Positions 8,804-17,216 of a DNA stretch of 64,000 nt are shown here, piece by piece (within the stretch, counting starts at the first letter, position 1; the number at the start of each line of letters is the position of its first letter). The position numbers and the translations under genes are program-made. The notes under the pieces are model-generated. The model had not been told where the DNA came from. It worked only from the letters and a program-made list of their open reading frames with translations, and ran no database searches. The DNA is taken from the IMG/VR virus record IMGVR_UViG_3300009161_000044, positions 1-64,000 of that record. One strand, written 5' to 3'. The DNA comes from a virus.

Positions 8804-9348
8804 AGGTCACCCTCCGCACGGTTCTCGCTGCTCCACACATTAAATTTACCACCGGGATAACGTGCTTCCAACTTCTTTACATTTTCCGCAATAACATCAT
8901 TGGGATCGAGATACAGTGCGCGGCAAGCATTAACCCAGTACCACATGATATCACCTAGCTCACGCTTGAGATGATAGTGATTCTCTGCACTGAGATTCTT
9001 GCCCTGGAACAGCATTTTCTTTACGATCTCTTGGAATTCGCCGCTTTCGCTACCCAATCCCAGCGCAGCAGTAATCAACAAGGATACATTAATATCTGGA
9101 CCGTGCTGCATCTCACCATTCTCGCCATAGGCTTCGTAATTGGTATCAATCTCATCCAACCTATCCATAAACGTAGTAAGGTCCTTGCTGGGCAAGCTGG
9201 TTACTTCGCGTACAAATTCGCTGTAGCGATTTAGGATAGTGGTGGGTGTAGCACTTGTAGGTTTGCTAACTAGTGTGCGATTGGCATCCCCAAATTCACG
9301 AGCAAAAACGGTAGCCCCACCATCCGGCGATTCAAAAATCTTAGTCAT
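8800..9348 (-). CDS. MazG-like nucleotide pyrophosphohydrolase
   Basis: 182 aa. The C-terminal ~100 residues hold the all-alpha NTP pyrophosphatase signature: LGSESGEFQEIVKK (ExxE) and KRELGDIMWYW (ExxD), which bind Mg2+ and NTP. The N-terminal ~75 residues are an additional helical region. In phages such enzymes clean nucleotide pools or lower ppGpp. It is the first gene of the replication operon, with a consensus sigma70 promoter just upstream. Confidence 0.85.
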   Translation of the reverse strand: MTKIFESPDGGATVFAREFGDANRTLVSKPTSATPTTILNRYSEFVREVTSLPSKDLTTFMDRLDEIDTNYEAYGENGEMQHGPDINVSLLITAALGLGSESGEFQEIVKKMLFQGKNLSAENHYHLKRELGDIMWYWVNACRALYLDPNDVIAENVKKLEARYPGGKFNVWSSENRAEGDL

Positions 9349-9381
9349 TGTATACTCCTAGTGAACGAAAACTGTTTTACA

Positions 9382-9410
9382 ATTATACGGTCTGTATTGT
9401 GTTATGTCAA
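9382..9410 (-). promoter_or_regulatory. Consensus sigma70 promoter for the mazG-clamp loader operon
   Basis: TTGACA at 9410-9405, 17-bp spacer, TATAAT at 9387-9382. Both hexamers are perfect. An early class of expression by host RNA polymerase is expected. The -35 box overlaps the stop of the upstream glycosyltransferase gene. Confidence 0.9.
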
Positions 9411-10078
9411 TGAAGTACTATGGATCCGTTGCGTATAGATTCGCAAGCCCGTGTATATATTGGAGATTCTATATCCATAAATCCATGTGCTACGTGTCTT
9501 GTAGTAGTTGCCCACGGGGAATAACTGAAACAATTGGTAATTATATAGTTCGTTCGATTCATTATCAGTTGTGCATTAAATGCCCAATCATCTCCAAAGT
9601 AAATGTTTAATCCGTCGGGAATAACATTCCAATTTTCTTTATGCACAAAGAATAAACTGCCAAACCCGTAAGTGTGTTGTCTGGTCCAGGGTATAATATC
9701 AATACTCCCGTCAATGAATGGAGGTTGATTAAACGCTGGGTTGCCTGGACACAGACCCACAAGACCAATGTCTTTAGTTAAGAACTTGTCTACTTTATAG
9801 AATAATTTAAGATCAACAATAACGTCATCGTTTAGGATACACACCTTATCATTTTTACTAACTCTAACCCCAAAGTTCCATGCAGGATTTACATAAACAT
9901 TGCGCGCTGCGTTGGCTAGTTTAACTTTTGGATGTGATAAGTTGATATTATTTGGCATTGCCTTAACGTCATTATTGATAATGATAATTTCATCAATGAC
10001 ATCAATATTTGCTAGATCTCCTACAAAGTCTGCAAATGGTTCAAACTTCCACATTGTAGGAACAACAACAGTAATCAT
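9407..10078 (-). CDS. GT-A family (GT2-like) glycosyltransferase
   Basis: 223 aa. It starts MITVVVPTMWKFEPF and has the nucleotide-sugar DxD-like region CILNDDVIVD near residue 80. A paralogue at 50.4 kb shares VVxPTMW, the NxxVNPAxNFGV segment and CILNDD. It overlaps the GroES-like gene by 4 bp, an odd partner, so the operon mixes functions. Acceptor sugar unknown. Confidence 0.8.
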   Translation of the reverse strand: MITVVVPTMWKFEPFADFVGDLANIDVIDEIIIINNDVKAMPNNINLSHPKVKLANAARNVYVNPAWNFGVRVSKNDKVCILNDDVIVDLKLFYKVDKFLTKDIGLVGLCPGNPAFNQPPFIDGSIDIIPWTRQHTYGFGSLFFVHKENWNVIPDGLNIYFGDDWAFNAQLIMNRTNYIITNCFSYSPWATTTRHVAHGFMDIESPIYTRACESIRNGSIVLH

Positions 10079-10428
10079 AGTTCGTGATCCAATGGTGCGC
10101 TTTCGTGTACAGCCATAATATCTTTAACGTCTACTCGACGAATCATAACTTCTTTGTCTGCTCCGTCCTCTAGATATTTTACACCTCTGGTCCATCGACC
10201 GTGTGCGATCAGTACCCATTGTCCAACTTCAAAATCAGTTTGCTCGGGACCAAGAGCATGTATTCGTGCCCAACGCGGACGAATGCCACGATCCTTACCG
10301 TCATCGTCTAGTATCAAAATACCGTGTTGCGTAAATCTATGATCAAAGACCATATCGGTTACAAGAATATGGTCTTTGATTGGACGCAGCTTACCTGTAA
10401 CTGTTGGAACTATTGCTTTATCGCTCAT
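10075..10428 (-). CDS. GroES-like co-chaperonin
   Basis: 117 aa. The pattern is that of a Cpn10: LRPIKDHILV at the start, GILILDDDG as mobile-loop region, ARIHALGPEQTDFEVGQWV as the core, and I-RR-VDVKDIMAV at the end. T4 uses a phage Cpn10 (gp31) with host GroEL to fold its capsid protein; the same role is likely here, since no GroEL is seen. It overlaps both neighbours by 4 bp. Confidence 0.82.
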   Translation of the reverse strand: MSDKAIVPTVTGKLRPIKDHILVTDMVFDHRFTQHGILILDDDGKDRGIRPRWARIHALGPEQTDFEVGQWVLIAHGRWTRGVKYLEDGADKEVMIRRVDVKDIMAVHESAPLDHEL

Positions 10429-10700
10429 TCTTCTAATCCTTCTATTCCTTCGGGGTCTTCGAGCGGATCGGGTTTTTCTTCTGGTGGGGGCGGAGCAGCT
10501 TGAGCCTTCAGTGCCTTTTGGCGTTGGTAATATTCTCGCGCTTTTTGTTCGCGTGTTTTAACAACAGAGCCACCGGGGCCAAGTTCATCTCCACGAGCAT
10601 TAGCTTGCATATTACCCACGGCAACTGCTAATTCGTTTTTTCTAAACAAGGCTTCAATATCAACTTGTTCGCCTTGCATGGTTCTATAAATCTTAGGCAT
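10425..10700 (-). CDS. Conserved T4-like phage protein (91 aa)
   Basis: Starts MPKIYRTMQGEQVDIEAL and contains NARGDELGPGGSVVKTREQ, a pattern I associate with small conserved proteins of T4-like aquatic phages. The C-terminus is Pro/Glu-rich. Function unknown. TAAATA lies ~30 bp upstream with a GAGGA ribosome binding site between. Confidence 0.75.
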   Translation of the reverse strand: MPKIYRTMQGEQVDIEALFRKNELAVAVGNMQANARGDELGPGGSVVKTREQKAREYYQRQKALKAQAAPPPPEEKPDPLEDPEGIEGLEE

Positions 10701-10720
10701 GTATGTGTCCTCAAGGATAC

Positions 10721-11209
10721 TTATTTAAAAAATTCACTGGCATCCAAATTCCACTTGATCGGATCAATTCTATGTACGCCTAATAGGAATAATACTAGAC
10801 TACTAACACTACTGCCGCGCCCTACACCCCATACGATCTTGTGTGTTCGCATAACATCAACCAAATACTTAATGGTCTGTAACACCGGTAGTAATTTACG
10901 TTTTTCAAACTCTTTCAATTCCCATTGTACTCGCGCTAGGTCATGTTCGTCACGCGATAATGTCAGCAAATGACTGATTATGTCCAACTCTCTGTACGAC
11001 TGGGGTATTAGCCATTCGTCGATACGCTCCTGCCAACTTAGTTGTGGAGGCAAACTGGGGAACAAGTCTTGATTGATCTCTAGCTTATCTTCTAGTTGCT
11101 CACGTAGGTCATTGGTAATCCAATCTAATGCAATTGCGGGGTCACAATTTTGCATTAGTACATGGACGAATTCGTCGCCGCCGATTGGGTTAGTTGTTAC
11201 TGCTTCCAC
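10721..11209 (-). CDS. Short DnaE-like protein (bacterial polymerase III alpha fragment)
   Basis: 162 aa. The C-terminal half reads like the start of the DnaE polymerase core: an LxxEL helix, an ILxxVxDxI-type segment, then WGVGRGSSVSSLVLFLLG and RIDPIKWNL, matching DnaE GRGSGAGSxVAYxLGITxIDP. It ends right there, before the catalytic PDxD aspartates, so it cannot polymerise alone. No frameshifted continuation is visible downstream. It is either a domesticated domain or a decayed remnant; tight packing in the operon (20-bp overlap with the upstream gene) favours a maintained gene. Confidence 0.75.
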   Translation of the reverse strand: MEAVTTNPIGGDEFVHVLMQNCDPAIALDWITNDLREQLEDKLEINQDLFPSLPPQLSWQERIDEWLIPQSYRELDIISHLLTLSRDEHDLARVQWELKEFEKRKLLPVLQTIKYLVDVMRTHKIVWGVGRGSSVSSLVLFLLGVHRIDPIKWNLDASEFFK

Positions 11210-11792
11210 CTTTTAACACTTTAGGAGTAAACTGAATGACTTTATTAAGTTTAACATCCTGATCGGATTTAGTCAACTGCCAATCAAGTCCTATAGACTT
11301 CCATGTAGGAAACTTTTGAAAACGATTGAAGTTGATGTTGGGTGTGTTCCACCAACGATCAGCAACCGGCAGGTCGTTGAGAATTTCTGCTAGCAGTTCT
11401 TTGCGTCCCCACTCAGCATAGTAACTGATGTTGTCACCTAGACTGCTGCTAACTTCAACTTCTTCGATGGTAAATCTTCCTTCTGCGATAGCATTCAGTT
11501 TAAATGCAAGCGCACAACTTAGTACCCAGTCAGGGCCATCATCGGGCAACACTACAATTTTGTTCTGCAGCTTTTGCATGGTCTTGAATATACTACTAGT
11601 CTTCTGCATGATTACTGTGCAGTTGAGCTCGTTGTTTAGGAAATGCTTGATACGTTGGAACGCTATGTTCTGCGCATGAGCACTTGCATCGTTCACTGTG
11701 AAAGTGACGTTCACTTCAAAACTATTTGGTAGTAGTGCATTTTCTACTACCGTGAGCGCAACAAAGTTGGCTCGAAATTTACAAAATTCCAT
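11190..11792 (-). CDS. Hypothetical phage protein (200 aa)
   Basis: Mixed alpha/beta; N-terminal half rich in Val/Phe/Asn and a C-terminal Trp-rich part (DRWWNTPN, PTWKSIGLDWQ). No motif recognised. It overlaps the DnaE-like gene by 20 bp and touches the 84-aa gene upstream by 1 bp. Confidence 0.6.
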   Translation of the reverse strand: MEFCKFRANFVALTVVENALLPNSFEVNVTFTVNDASAHAQNIAFQRIKHFLNNELNCTVIMQKTSSIFKTMQKLQNKIVVLPDDGPDWVLSCALAFKLNAIAEGRFTIEEVEVSSSLGDNISYYAEWGRKELLAEILNDLPVADRWWNTPNINFNRFQKFPTWKSIGLDWQLTKSDQDVKLNKVIQFTPKVLKGGSSNN

Positions 11793-12046
11793 TAGCTTAT
11801 ATCTATTACCGAGAATGGATCAGGATCGTTTTTGCTTTGCTGACTAGCATGCTTGGCATAACGTGCAGTGGTTCTGTTTATAACTTCATTGCGATAAGCT
11901 TCAATAATTCCAGACAACTGCATTTGCAATCCAAAATTACCTATACTTTGCGATGTTACGTACTTTCTGGACAACTCGTTTAGTTTTTGCTCCAACTGTT
12001 GGTCAGTGAGTGCATCTAAGTTATCCAGCAAAGGATTATAAAACAT
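11792..12046 (-). CDS. Hypothetical protein (84 aa)
   Basis: Helical, with a probable coiled coil (TDQQLEQKLNELSRKYVTSQ) and a Gln/Ser-rich C-terminus. It lies between virion fibre genes and the DnaE-like block, with 6 bp to the upstream gene. Possibly a virion accessory protein. Confidence 0.6.
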   Translation of the reverse strand: MFYNPLLDNLDALTDQQLEQKLNELSRKYVTSQSIGNFGLQMQLSGIIEAYRNEVINRTTARYAKHASQQSKNDPDPFSVIDIS

Positions 12047-12052
12047 AATGAA

Positions 12053-12610
12053 TTATGCTGCGTACTTTTTGAAGTTAGTCAAGTAGATAGTAGTGCCCGC
12101 ATCCCTTGTTACAAACTCATAAATGTAAATGTAGTTTGCAGCAGTGGTAGTAACTGCACCATCATAGACCTGGACTGGGGTGTCAAAGTCAACTGTGAAT
12201 GTACCCGATGATGGTAGGGTAAGTTCTACAGTCATTCTAGCTTCGGATCCTGCGGTTCCAAAATTGCTAAATGCTAATGTTCTAGTGCCGTTAGTTCCGC
12301 TAAGTGTTGCGTACTGATATCCACCGTTCGTCCAATTTAGAGTAACTGTGCCAGTACCTAGACTAGCACTAAAGTTATATCCCTTGGTTAGATTCTGCAA
12401 CGAAACATAGTTCTGTAGTGTGTTACCTGCAAACCCGTTGTCAGTATTGGTCTTGGCAGTGTAATCTTGCAGTATGGTTACTTCGCTTGCAGCAGTTTCT
12501 AGCTGTGTCTTAATAGCTAGAAAATTGTCTCTGAATCCTTGGCTGTCGTTTGCAACGCCGGCAACTGGGTAATTGGCATTAATCCCACTTGTGCTAATTG
12601 TTGATGTCAT
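12053..12610 (-). CDS. Virion structural protein, fibre-like
   Basis: 185 aa, rich in Thr, Gly, Asn and Ser with alternating beta pattern. N-terminal GFRDNFLAIKTQLETA resembles the trimerising N-terminal segment of short fibre proteins; the same xFxxNFxxI pattern occurs in the 271-aa protein nearby (FKCNDNFTAIEGA). It overlaps the 732-aa gene by 17 bp. Structural role inferred. Confidence 0.75.
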   Translation of the reverse strand: MTSTISTSGINANYPVAGVANDSQGFRDNFLAIKTQLETAASEVTILQDYTAKTNTDNGFAGNTLQNYVSLQNLTKGYNFSASLGTGTVTLNWTNGGYQYATLSGTNGTRTLAFSNFGTAGSEARMTVELTLPSSGTFTVDFDTPVQVYDGAVTTTAANYIYIYEFVTRDAGTTIYLTNFKKYAA

Positions 12611-14792
12611 AAATCGCTCCGTCAGTATTAAAGTATATGTACTTATCTTCAGTTATGGATGCATCAAAAGTTGTGTAGTCAAACAAGGTTCCGCCTTCGT
12701 CGAACAGTGTAATTGTTGGCAATATTGTCGCACCCTTAAGTATCATACGATCTACATGGAAGTCGATGTAGCTGAGTTTGTGCGTACTGGTCTTAATTTT
12801 GCGCAGTACCTGTGTACCATTTCCAGGCTTAACATGGCACAGCACTGCTGCAGCGATCCAACCTAATGGACGACCATCTAATTGGGGACTGGTCATCCAC
12901 TGTGGCAGTAAACTGTCTGTTGCTTGTCCCGGACCATCTTGCAGTCGAGCCAATTGATTTTGTAGAGTAGCCGGATAAATTTCCTGTATGCTAGAATACA
13001 AATCATCAGTAGACGGAATAGCTACAATTTGTGGAGGGCCTTCCATTACGCTGTTTAGCTGTGGATCAATGATGTCCACATAAACTGTATCGCATACATG
13101 ATTGCCCAAGCGATCCTTAACTGTGGCATAATGCACGTTGCCCAAACGGAAACGCTTTAGATCCCAGTTTTGGCTCACTGCATCTGCAAACTGTTCTGCG
13201 TCCGATTCTGCAATACCCACAAATGCTAGGAACTCACATTCCAAACTTCTACCATATTCACTATCCTCGCTGCGATACACGATCGAATTATTGAATATAC
13301 GTTGGTCGGTTACCAAGTTCCTCCACACAGTACGTTGACTGTTGGCCATATATGCTCGGTAGTACATGTTAAACGCTTGCGCAACTTCGCCGCTGTTTGC
13401 CACAAACGGTAATACTTCTATTTCAAAGTTTTGTATCTGTGTAGTTAACGGAGACAGATCCGCATAATCTTGTGATGGGTTATATACCTTAACAGAGAAC
13501 GAGTAAACACCTTCGGCTGTGGCCCAAACTACCTTACCACTGAGATAGCCCCTGGGTGTTAGTGTTAGTCCAGGTGGGAGATTGCCTTCATATAACTCAA
13601 AGAACAACGGCGTAGACGAATTCTGAACCATGTAGCAATTGATTGCCAGATCGCTAACCTCACCCTTTCGTATGTTGTATCGATATGTTGCGGCGTCTGT
13701 GATTGCTACGCCCATTGGATCTAAGAATTGGAAATCAACTCCGTCGCCGCCTACTACACGTAGACTAAATTCAGGAGTAATTGTATCTTGTACAGTAACA
13801 GATGCTACAACTTTTTTAATTGCAACGGAAAAACTATTGTATTGGTCCTGATATGCAATGTTAGGAATTAATCCAGTAACATAACCATTGCGTAGTTCCA
13901 CTTGTAGATACGGGGCAGTAGTTGCTTGATATCCGTCGTACCCCAATATTGATCCTTCGTCATATCCCTGCATGTCATAGGCATTTTGCGCGCCCATTAT
14001 AGAGTATTCTAGATCTTCTCCAGTAGGATTCCATGCTCGTAACTGTTTGAGAAATTGATTACTGTGTCTGTATGTGCCCAGGTTGGATGAGGTTAGCAGT
14101 ACGATAGGCAAGGATGAACTTGCATCTGCAGATATAATTGTGGTATCTGCAGTAATGTCAGTACTACTAGCATCTAATCCTTGTGTATCAAGTGTATACA
14201 GCGTGAACGTTTTATCTACATATGTATTTTTTTGTTCTATACTACGGGCACGTATGGTAAACTCGCTTACTCCGGTATAGAAAAATGTGCTATTACTAAC
14301 ATCCCAATTATCACTGGTAGTCGACGTGGCTACAAGATTAGCCCCGGCAATACCATATAGTTTACCTGTTGCATCTAGAAATACACCCTGTGGTAAAGAA
14401 CCATTCAGCAGTACAAATTCTAATGGTTTAATCCAGGATGCAGTGAATGCTAATTCGCGACGTGTACCGGCAACCCATCCGGGCAGTATTGTATCCTGTG
14501 TCCAACTAATACCTGGCGCTGCAGCTACGGTCAGTGTAAATGTACGATCAGTTACACCAGTGGCGTTTTGCGCACGTATAATGATTTTGTACACAGTGCT
14601 AGCAGTGACATTTGGCGCATCAAATGTCACAACAATAGTGGTTGCGGTTTTTGCAATAGATGAGTTGGGTATCTCGTTATCAATTACTGTAATAGATGTA
14701 CTGTCGCTGGCCGTAATCGTGTACGATACTGCTTCATCACCGGATGTAACAGTTCCTAAGGATGCGTTGGTAATCCAAATTGGATAAGACAT
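12594..14792 (-). CDS. Large virion protein with Ig-like (He_PIG type) repeats
   Basis: 732 aa. Several repeats read like putative-Ig domains: LPQGVFLDATGKLYGIAG (residue ~130) and LPPGLTLTPRGYLSGKVV (~410) share the LPxGxxLxxxGxLxG signature. The rest is beta-rich. Such domains decorate tail or baseplate proteins and may bind polysaccharide. It is in one operon with two fibre-like genes. Confidence 0.8.
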   Translation of the reverse strand: MSYPIWITNASLGTVTSGDEAVSYTITASDSTSITVIDNEIPNSSIAKTATTIVVTFDAPNVTASTVYKIIIRAQNATGVTDRTFTLTVAAAPGISWTQDTILPGWVAGTRRELAFTASWIKPLEFVLLNGSLPQGVFLDATGKLYGIAGANLVATSTTSDNWDVSNSTFFYTGVSEFTIRARSIEQKNTYVDKTFTLYTLDTQGLDASSTDITADTTIISADASSSLPIVLLTSSNLGTYRHSNQFLKQLRAWNPTGEDLEYSIMGAQNAYDMQGYDEGSILGYDGYQATTAPYLQVELRNGYVTGLIPNIAYQDQYNSFSVAIKKVVASVTVQDTITPEFSLRVVGGDGVDFQFLDPMGVAITDAATYRYNIRKGEVSDLAINCYMVQNSSTPLFFELYEGNLPPGLTLTPRGYLSGKVVWATAEGVYSFSVKVYNPSQDYADLSPLTTQIQNFEIEVLPFVANSGEVAQAFNMYYRAYMANSQRTVWRNLVTDQRIFNNSIVYRSEDSEYGRSLECEFLAFVGIAESDAEQFADAVSQNWDLKRFRLGNVHYATVKDRLGNHVCDTVYVDIIDPQLNSVMEGPPQIVAIPSTDDLYSSIQEIYPATLQNQLARLQDGPGQATDSLLPQWMTSPQLDGRPLGWIAAAVLCHVKPGNGTQVLRKIKTSTHKLSYIDFHVDRMILKGATILPTITLFDEGGTLFDYTTFDASITEDKYIYFNTDGAIYDINN

Positions 14793-14793
14793 C

Positions 14794-15609
14794 TTAGACT
14801 ACTGTTGCCCCGCTAAGTGCAGTTACGATCCATGCGCTTCCCGTAAAAATTAAGGTAGCAGAATCTGCAACCGCATTAAACAACACGTGGCTACTAAATC
14901 CTAACTTGTTGGTTACGTATACTCGAACATCGCCCCCGTCTACTATCATAGTCATTACCAATAATTGACCTTCTACGCCGTCAGGTAGAGTAGCGTCAAA
15001 TGCTCCGTCTACACTGCTGATCATGGTGTAGGAGCGGTTGAGATTGATATTAGCAGGTGCAGCAATAGTTTCAGGATCAGTTAGTACTACTTTAGAACCC
15101 GAAACAATTAATGTCTGTACGTCGGTCCAACGCTTAAGAGCAGTACCTGCAGAATATGCAGCATCTGTATTAGGAGTGAGACCATTGCATAACAAGCTAC
15201 CAAATGTACCCTGTTGCGGATTAGTTCCACCAATGACTACGCCATTGATTGTACCGCCAGTTGCGTTGAGTGCGTTGATATTAGTAACACCAGTTCCAGA
15301 TGTGGTTAAACTGATATTTGTACCGGTTATTACCGTACCGTTAACTGATAATTCATCAAGTATTAAGTTGCCAGTACCGTCGGGGATAATGCTAATATTG
15401 CCGTTTGACGCGCTGCGGATAGCATGCCCTGCTACATACAAGTCATTGCCTAGTGTTGGATTTGTATCGCTGGATAGTTGGAAACTGGTATTAACAGCAC
15501 CTTCTATTGCTGTAAAATTATCGTTGCATTTGAAAAATGCAGCATATAATGTATCGCCTAGGCCATCATTTGGCGTACTTATATTAACTTGTTGTAGTGA
15601 TATGGTCAT
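14794..15609 (-). CDS. Fibre-like virion protein (271 aa)
   Basis: Begins MTISLQQVNISTPNDGLGDT with FKCNDNFTAIEGAV, a common head of phage fibre proteins. It continues with repeat-like beta segments (GNISIIPDGTGNLILDEL) and ends in a compact domain. It lies 1 bp from the Ig-repeat gene. A GAATAAATAC late box lies ~20 bp upstream of the start with an AGAGGA ribosome binding site. Confidence 0.78.
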   Translation of the reverse strand: MTISLQQVNISTPNDGLGDTLYAAFFKCNDNFTAIEGAVNTSFQLSSDTNPTLGNDLYVAGHAIRSASNGNISIIPDGTGNLILDELSVNGTVITGTNISLTTSGTGVTNINALNATGGTINGVVIGGTNPQQGTFGSLLCNGLTPNTDAAYSAGTALKRWTDVQTLIVSGSKVVLTDPETIAAPANINLNRSYTMISSVDGAFDATLPDGVEGQLLVMTMIVDGGDVRVYVTNKLGFSSHVLFNAVADSATLIFTGSAWIVTALSGATVV

Positions 15610-16261
15610 ACTCTATCCTCTGTAGAGTATTTATTCTTTCCTGTAGTAATAGAGTGCTGCCCCAGCTCTTATATTCTGATATAGTTAATTCTACCGCTTC
15701 GTGCTTGCAATGTAGGTATTCTTCATCACTAATATCCAAATGTATGCGGGGAAATTCGCCAATTTTTAATCCCGTGCGCGGGGATAGGTATATCTGCTTG
15801 ATGCCTTCGGTTCTTGATGCCAATTCCCGCATGGTGATCTGAGCTTTATTATTATACATTCCCGTGTGGTCGTTAACAATGGCAGGTACTCTGAGCCCTA
15901 GCTTCTTGGCTGCAAGTATACGCAAGCCGCCCTGGTCTTCGCATACGGTCCAGAATTTGCTGGGTGTTGCTCGATAACTTAAGGGAATAGAAGATAACGC
16001 TCGATTCTTAGGAAGACCAGTGTTAACTACAATGGGATAAATGATACCCCATTTTTCAATATGCTCCAACAAACGGGACCAATGTCCCGTTAGTATGTCA
16101 ATGTAGTAAAGATATCGTTCGTTAATTTGATCAAACGTTTCGACAGTATTGTAAAGATAGCCCGGCAATTCGTGAAAGTCCTCGTAATGGCAGGGCTGAT
16201 CTAAATTAATAATGCTATCGGGTCGTAGTTGAGAGGAATAAATCTTAACCTGATTAGCCAT
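15584..16261 (-). CDS. ParB/Srx-fold-like protein
   Basis: 225 aa. The segment GGLRILAAKKLGLRVPAIVND near residue 115 (quoted as GGLRILAAKKLG + VPAIV) resembles the ParB-N box GxxRxxAAxxxGxxxVPxxV. The preceding IIYPIVVNTGLPKN fits the earlier strand of that fold. ParB-like proteins bind DNA or CTP, and some are nucleases. The 3' end overlaps the fibre gene by 26 bp, and a late box lies within its coding end. Confidence 0.6.
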   Translation of the reverse strand: MANQVKIYSSQLRPDSIINLDQPCHYEDFHELPGYLYNTVETFDQINERYLYYIDILTGHWSRLLEHIEKWGIIYPIVVNTGLPKNRALSSIPLSYRATPSKFWTVCEDQGGLRILAAKKLGLRVPAIVNDHTGMYNNKAQITMRELASRTEGIKQIYLSPRTGLKIGEFPRIHLDISDEEYLHCKHEAVELTISEYKSWGSTLLLQERINTLQRIEYDHITTTS

Positions 16262-16272
16262 TATATTTTGCC

Positions 16273-16620
16273 TTATTTGGCACTTGTCACTTTAGCTTTT
16301 GCAACCTTTTTCTTTGCTGCCTTTTTGGCTGCTTTCTTCTTGGCTGGCTTTTTAGCTGCGGGCTTCTTTTCTATAGATTCTTCAAACACCATAACTTTAG
16401 GTTCTTGCGGAAGCTCTAGGAATTCTGCTGGCTTGACGGCTAGTGTTAGTTTAAATTCTTCTGCTAGGAATTCTTCGTATGGATCTGATTCAGGTGCCTT
16501 GTCTTTCTTCCTTAGTAGAGCGTAGAATACCACTAGTGAAACTACAGTAACACCCACAATCACTAGTGTTGATAGTGTTGTTGCATCCCAAAAAAACCAT
16601 GTTTGTAAATCATTTAACAT
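16273..16620 (-). CDS. Membrane protein with Lys/Ala-rich histone-like tail
   Basis: 115 aa. One transmembrane helix (residues ~17-37, STLVIVGVTVVSLVVFYALL), an acidic middle (ESDPYEEFLAEEF), then a ~30-residue C-terminal tail of KKPAAKKPAKKKAAKK type, like histone H1 or AlgP. The tail would bind nucleic acid or polyanions near the membrane. It precedes superoxide dismutase in reverse order (8 bp downstream of it). Similar tails end three other proteins in this window. Confidence 0.75.
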   Translation of the reverse strand: MLNDLQTWFFWDATTLSTLVIVGVTVVSLVVFYALLRKKDKAPESDPYEEFLAEEFKLTLAVKPAEFLELPQEPKVMVFEESIEKKPAAKKPAKKKAAKKAAKKKVAKAKVTSAK

Positions 16621-16628
16621 ATATACTC

Positions 16629-17177
16629 CTAGGCCAATTTGGCTGTTATTTTGCTCCAGTCAATGATCTGCCAAATCTTTTTTAAATAACCTGCCTTATC
16701 GGGACCGTAGTCTGTATACCACGCATGCTCCCACCAGTCTATTAGCAGTACAATATCATTTTTGATTTGATGATTCTTGATGGTTTTAATTGTGCCATTC
16801 TTAGCCAAGTAGACCCACCCGGATCCTTGGATACCCATGGCAACCTTACTCACTTCGTCCTGAAATTCGTCATAGGACTTGAAATGTCGTTCGATGAAAG
16901 CCAGTGCATTATCACTGGGCTTGTTTGAGCGGCGGGGCGGTTGGAATTGGGCGAAGAAGATGTTATGTAGAAATGCACCTGCCTTGTTAAAGTCTGGATC
17001 TCCTTCGCCCCGGTTGTAACGGTCCACATAGGCCCGTGCCAATTTCCCATAGTGAAAATCTAGATTCTGTTTGCTTAGAACAGGATCCAGATCGTCACGT
17101 GAATAGCTCAGAGGCTCTTGAACTAGTTGTTCTTTGTCCTCTAGTAGTGCTTTGTATTTTGATTCCCAGTTGCTCAT
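16629..17177 (-). CDS. Fe/Mn superoxide dismutase
   Basis: 182 aa, usual length ~190-200. Ligands fit the family: His in NLDFHYGKLARAYV (residue 42), His in GAFLHNIFFAQ (~73), and Asp/His in IDWWEHAWYTDY (~145-149). GSGWVYLAK and the DWWEHAW signature are also present. The usual KHHQxYV is KLARAYV, losing two conserved histidines after the first ligand. Metal choice cannot be told. It lacks a signal peptide, so it is cytoplasmic or virion-packaged. A CTAAATA late box ends 6 nt before the ATG. Confidence 0.9.
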   Translation of the reverse strand: MSNWESKYKALLEDKEQLVQEPLSYSRDDLDPVLSKQNLDFHYGKLARAYVDRYNRGEGDPDFNKAGAFLHNIFFAQFQPPRRSNKPSDNALAFIERHFKSYDEFQDEVSKVAMGIQGSGWVYLAKNGTIKTIKNHQIKNDIVLLIDWWEHAWYTDYGPDKAGYLKKIWQIIDWSKITAKLA

Positions 17178-17183
17178 TATTTT

Positions 17184-17190
17184 TATTTAG
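17184..17190 (-). promoter_or_regulatory. Late promoter box (CTAAATA) at the SOD start
   Basis: TAAATA at 17189-17184 with the ATG at 17177, a 6-nt gap. No Shine-Dalgarno sequence fits in between, so the late mRNA may be leaderless. Confidence 0.55.
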
Positions 17191-17216
17191 TGCAACTAGG
17201 AGTATTTGGGATTTAT

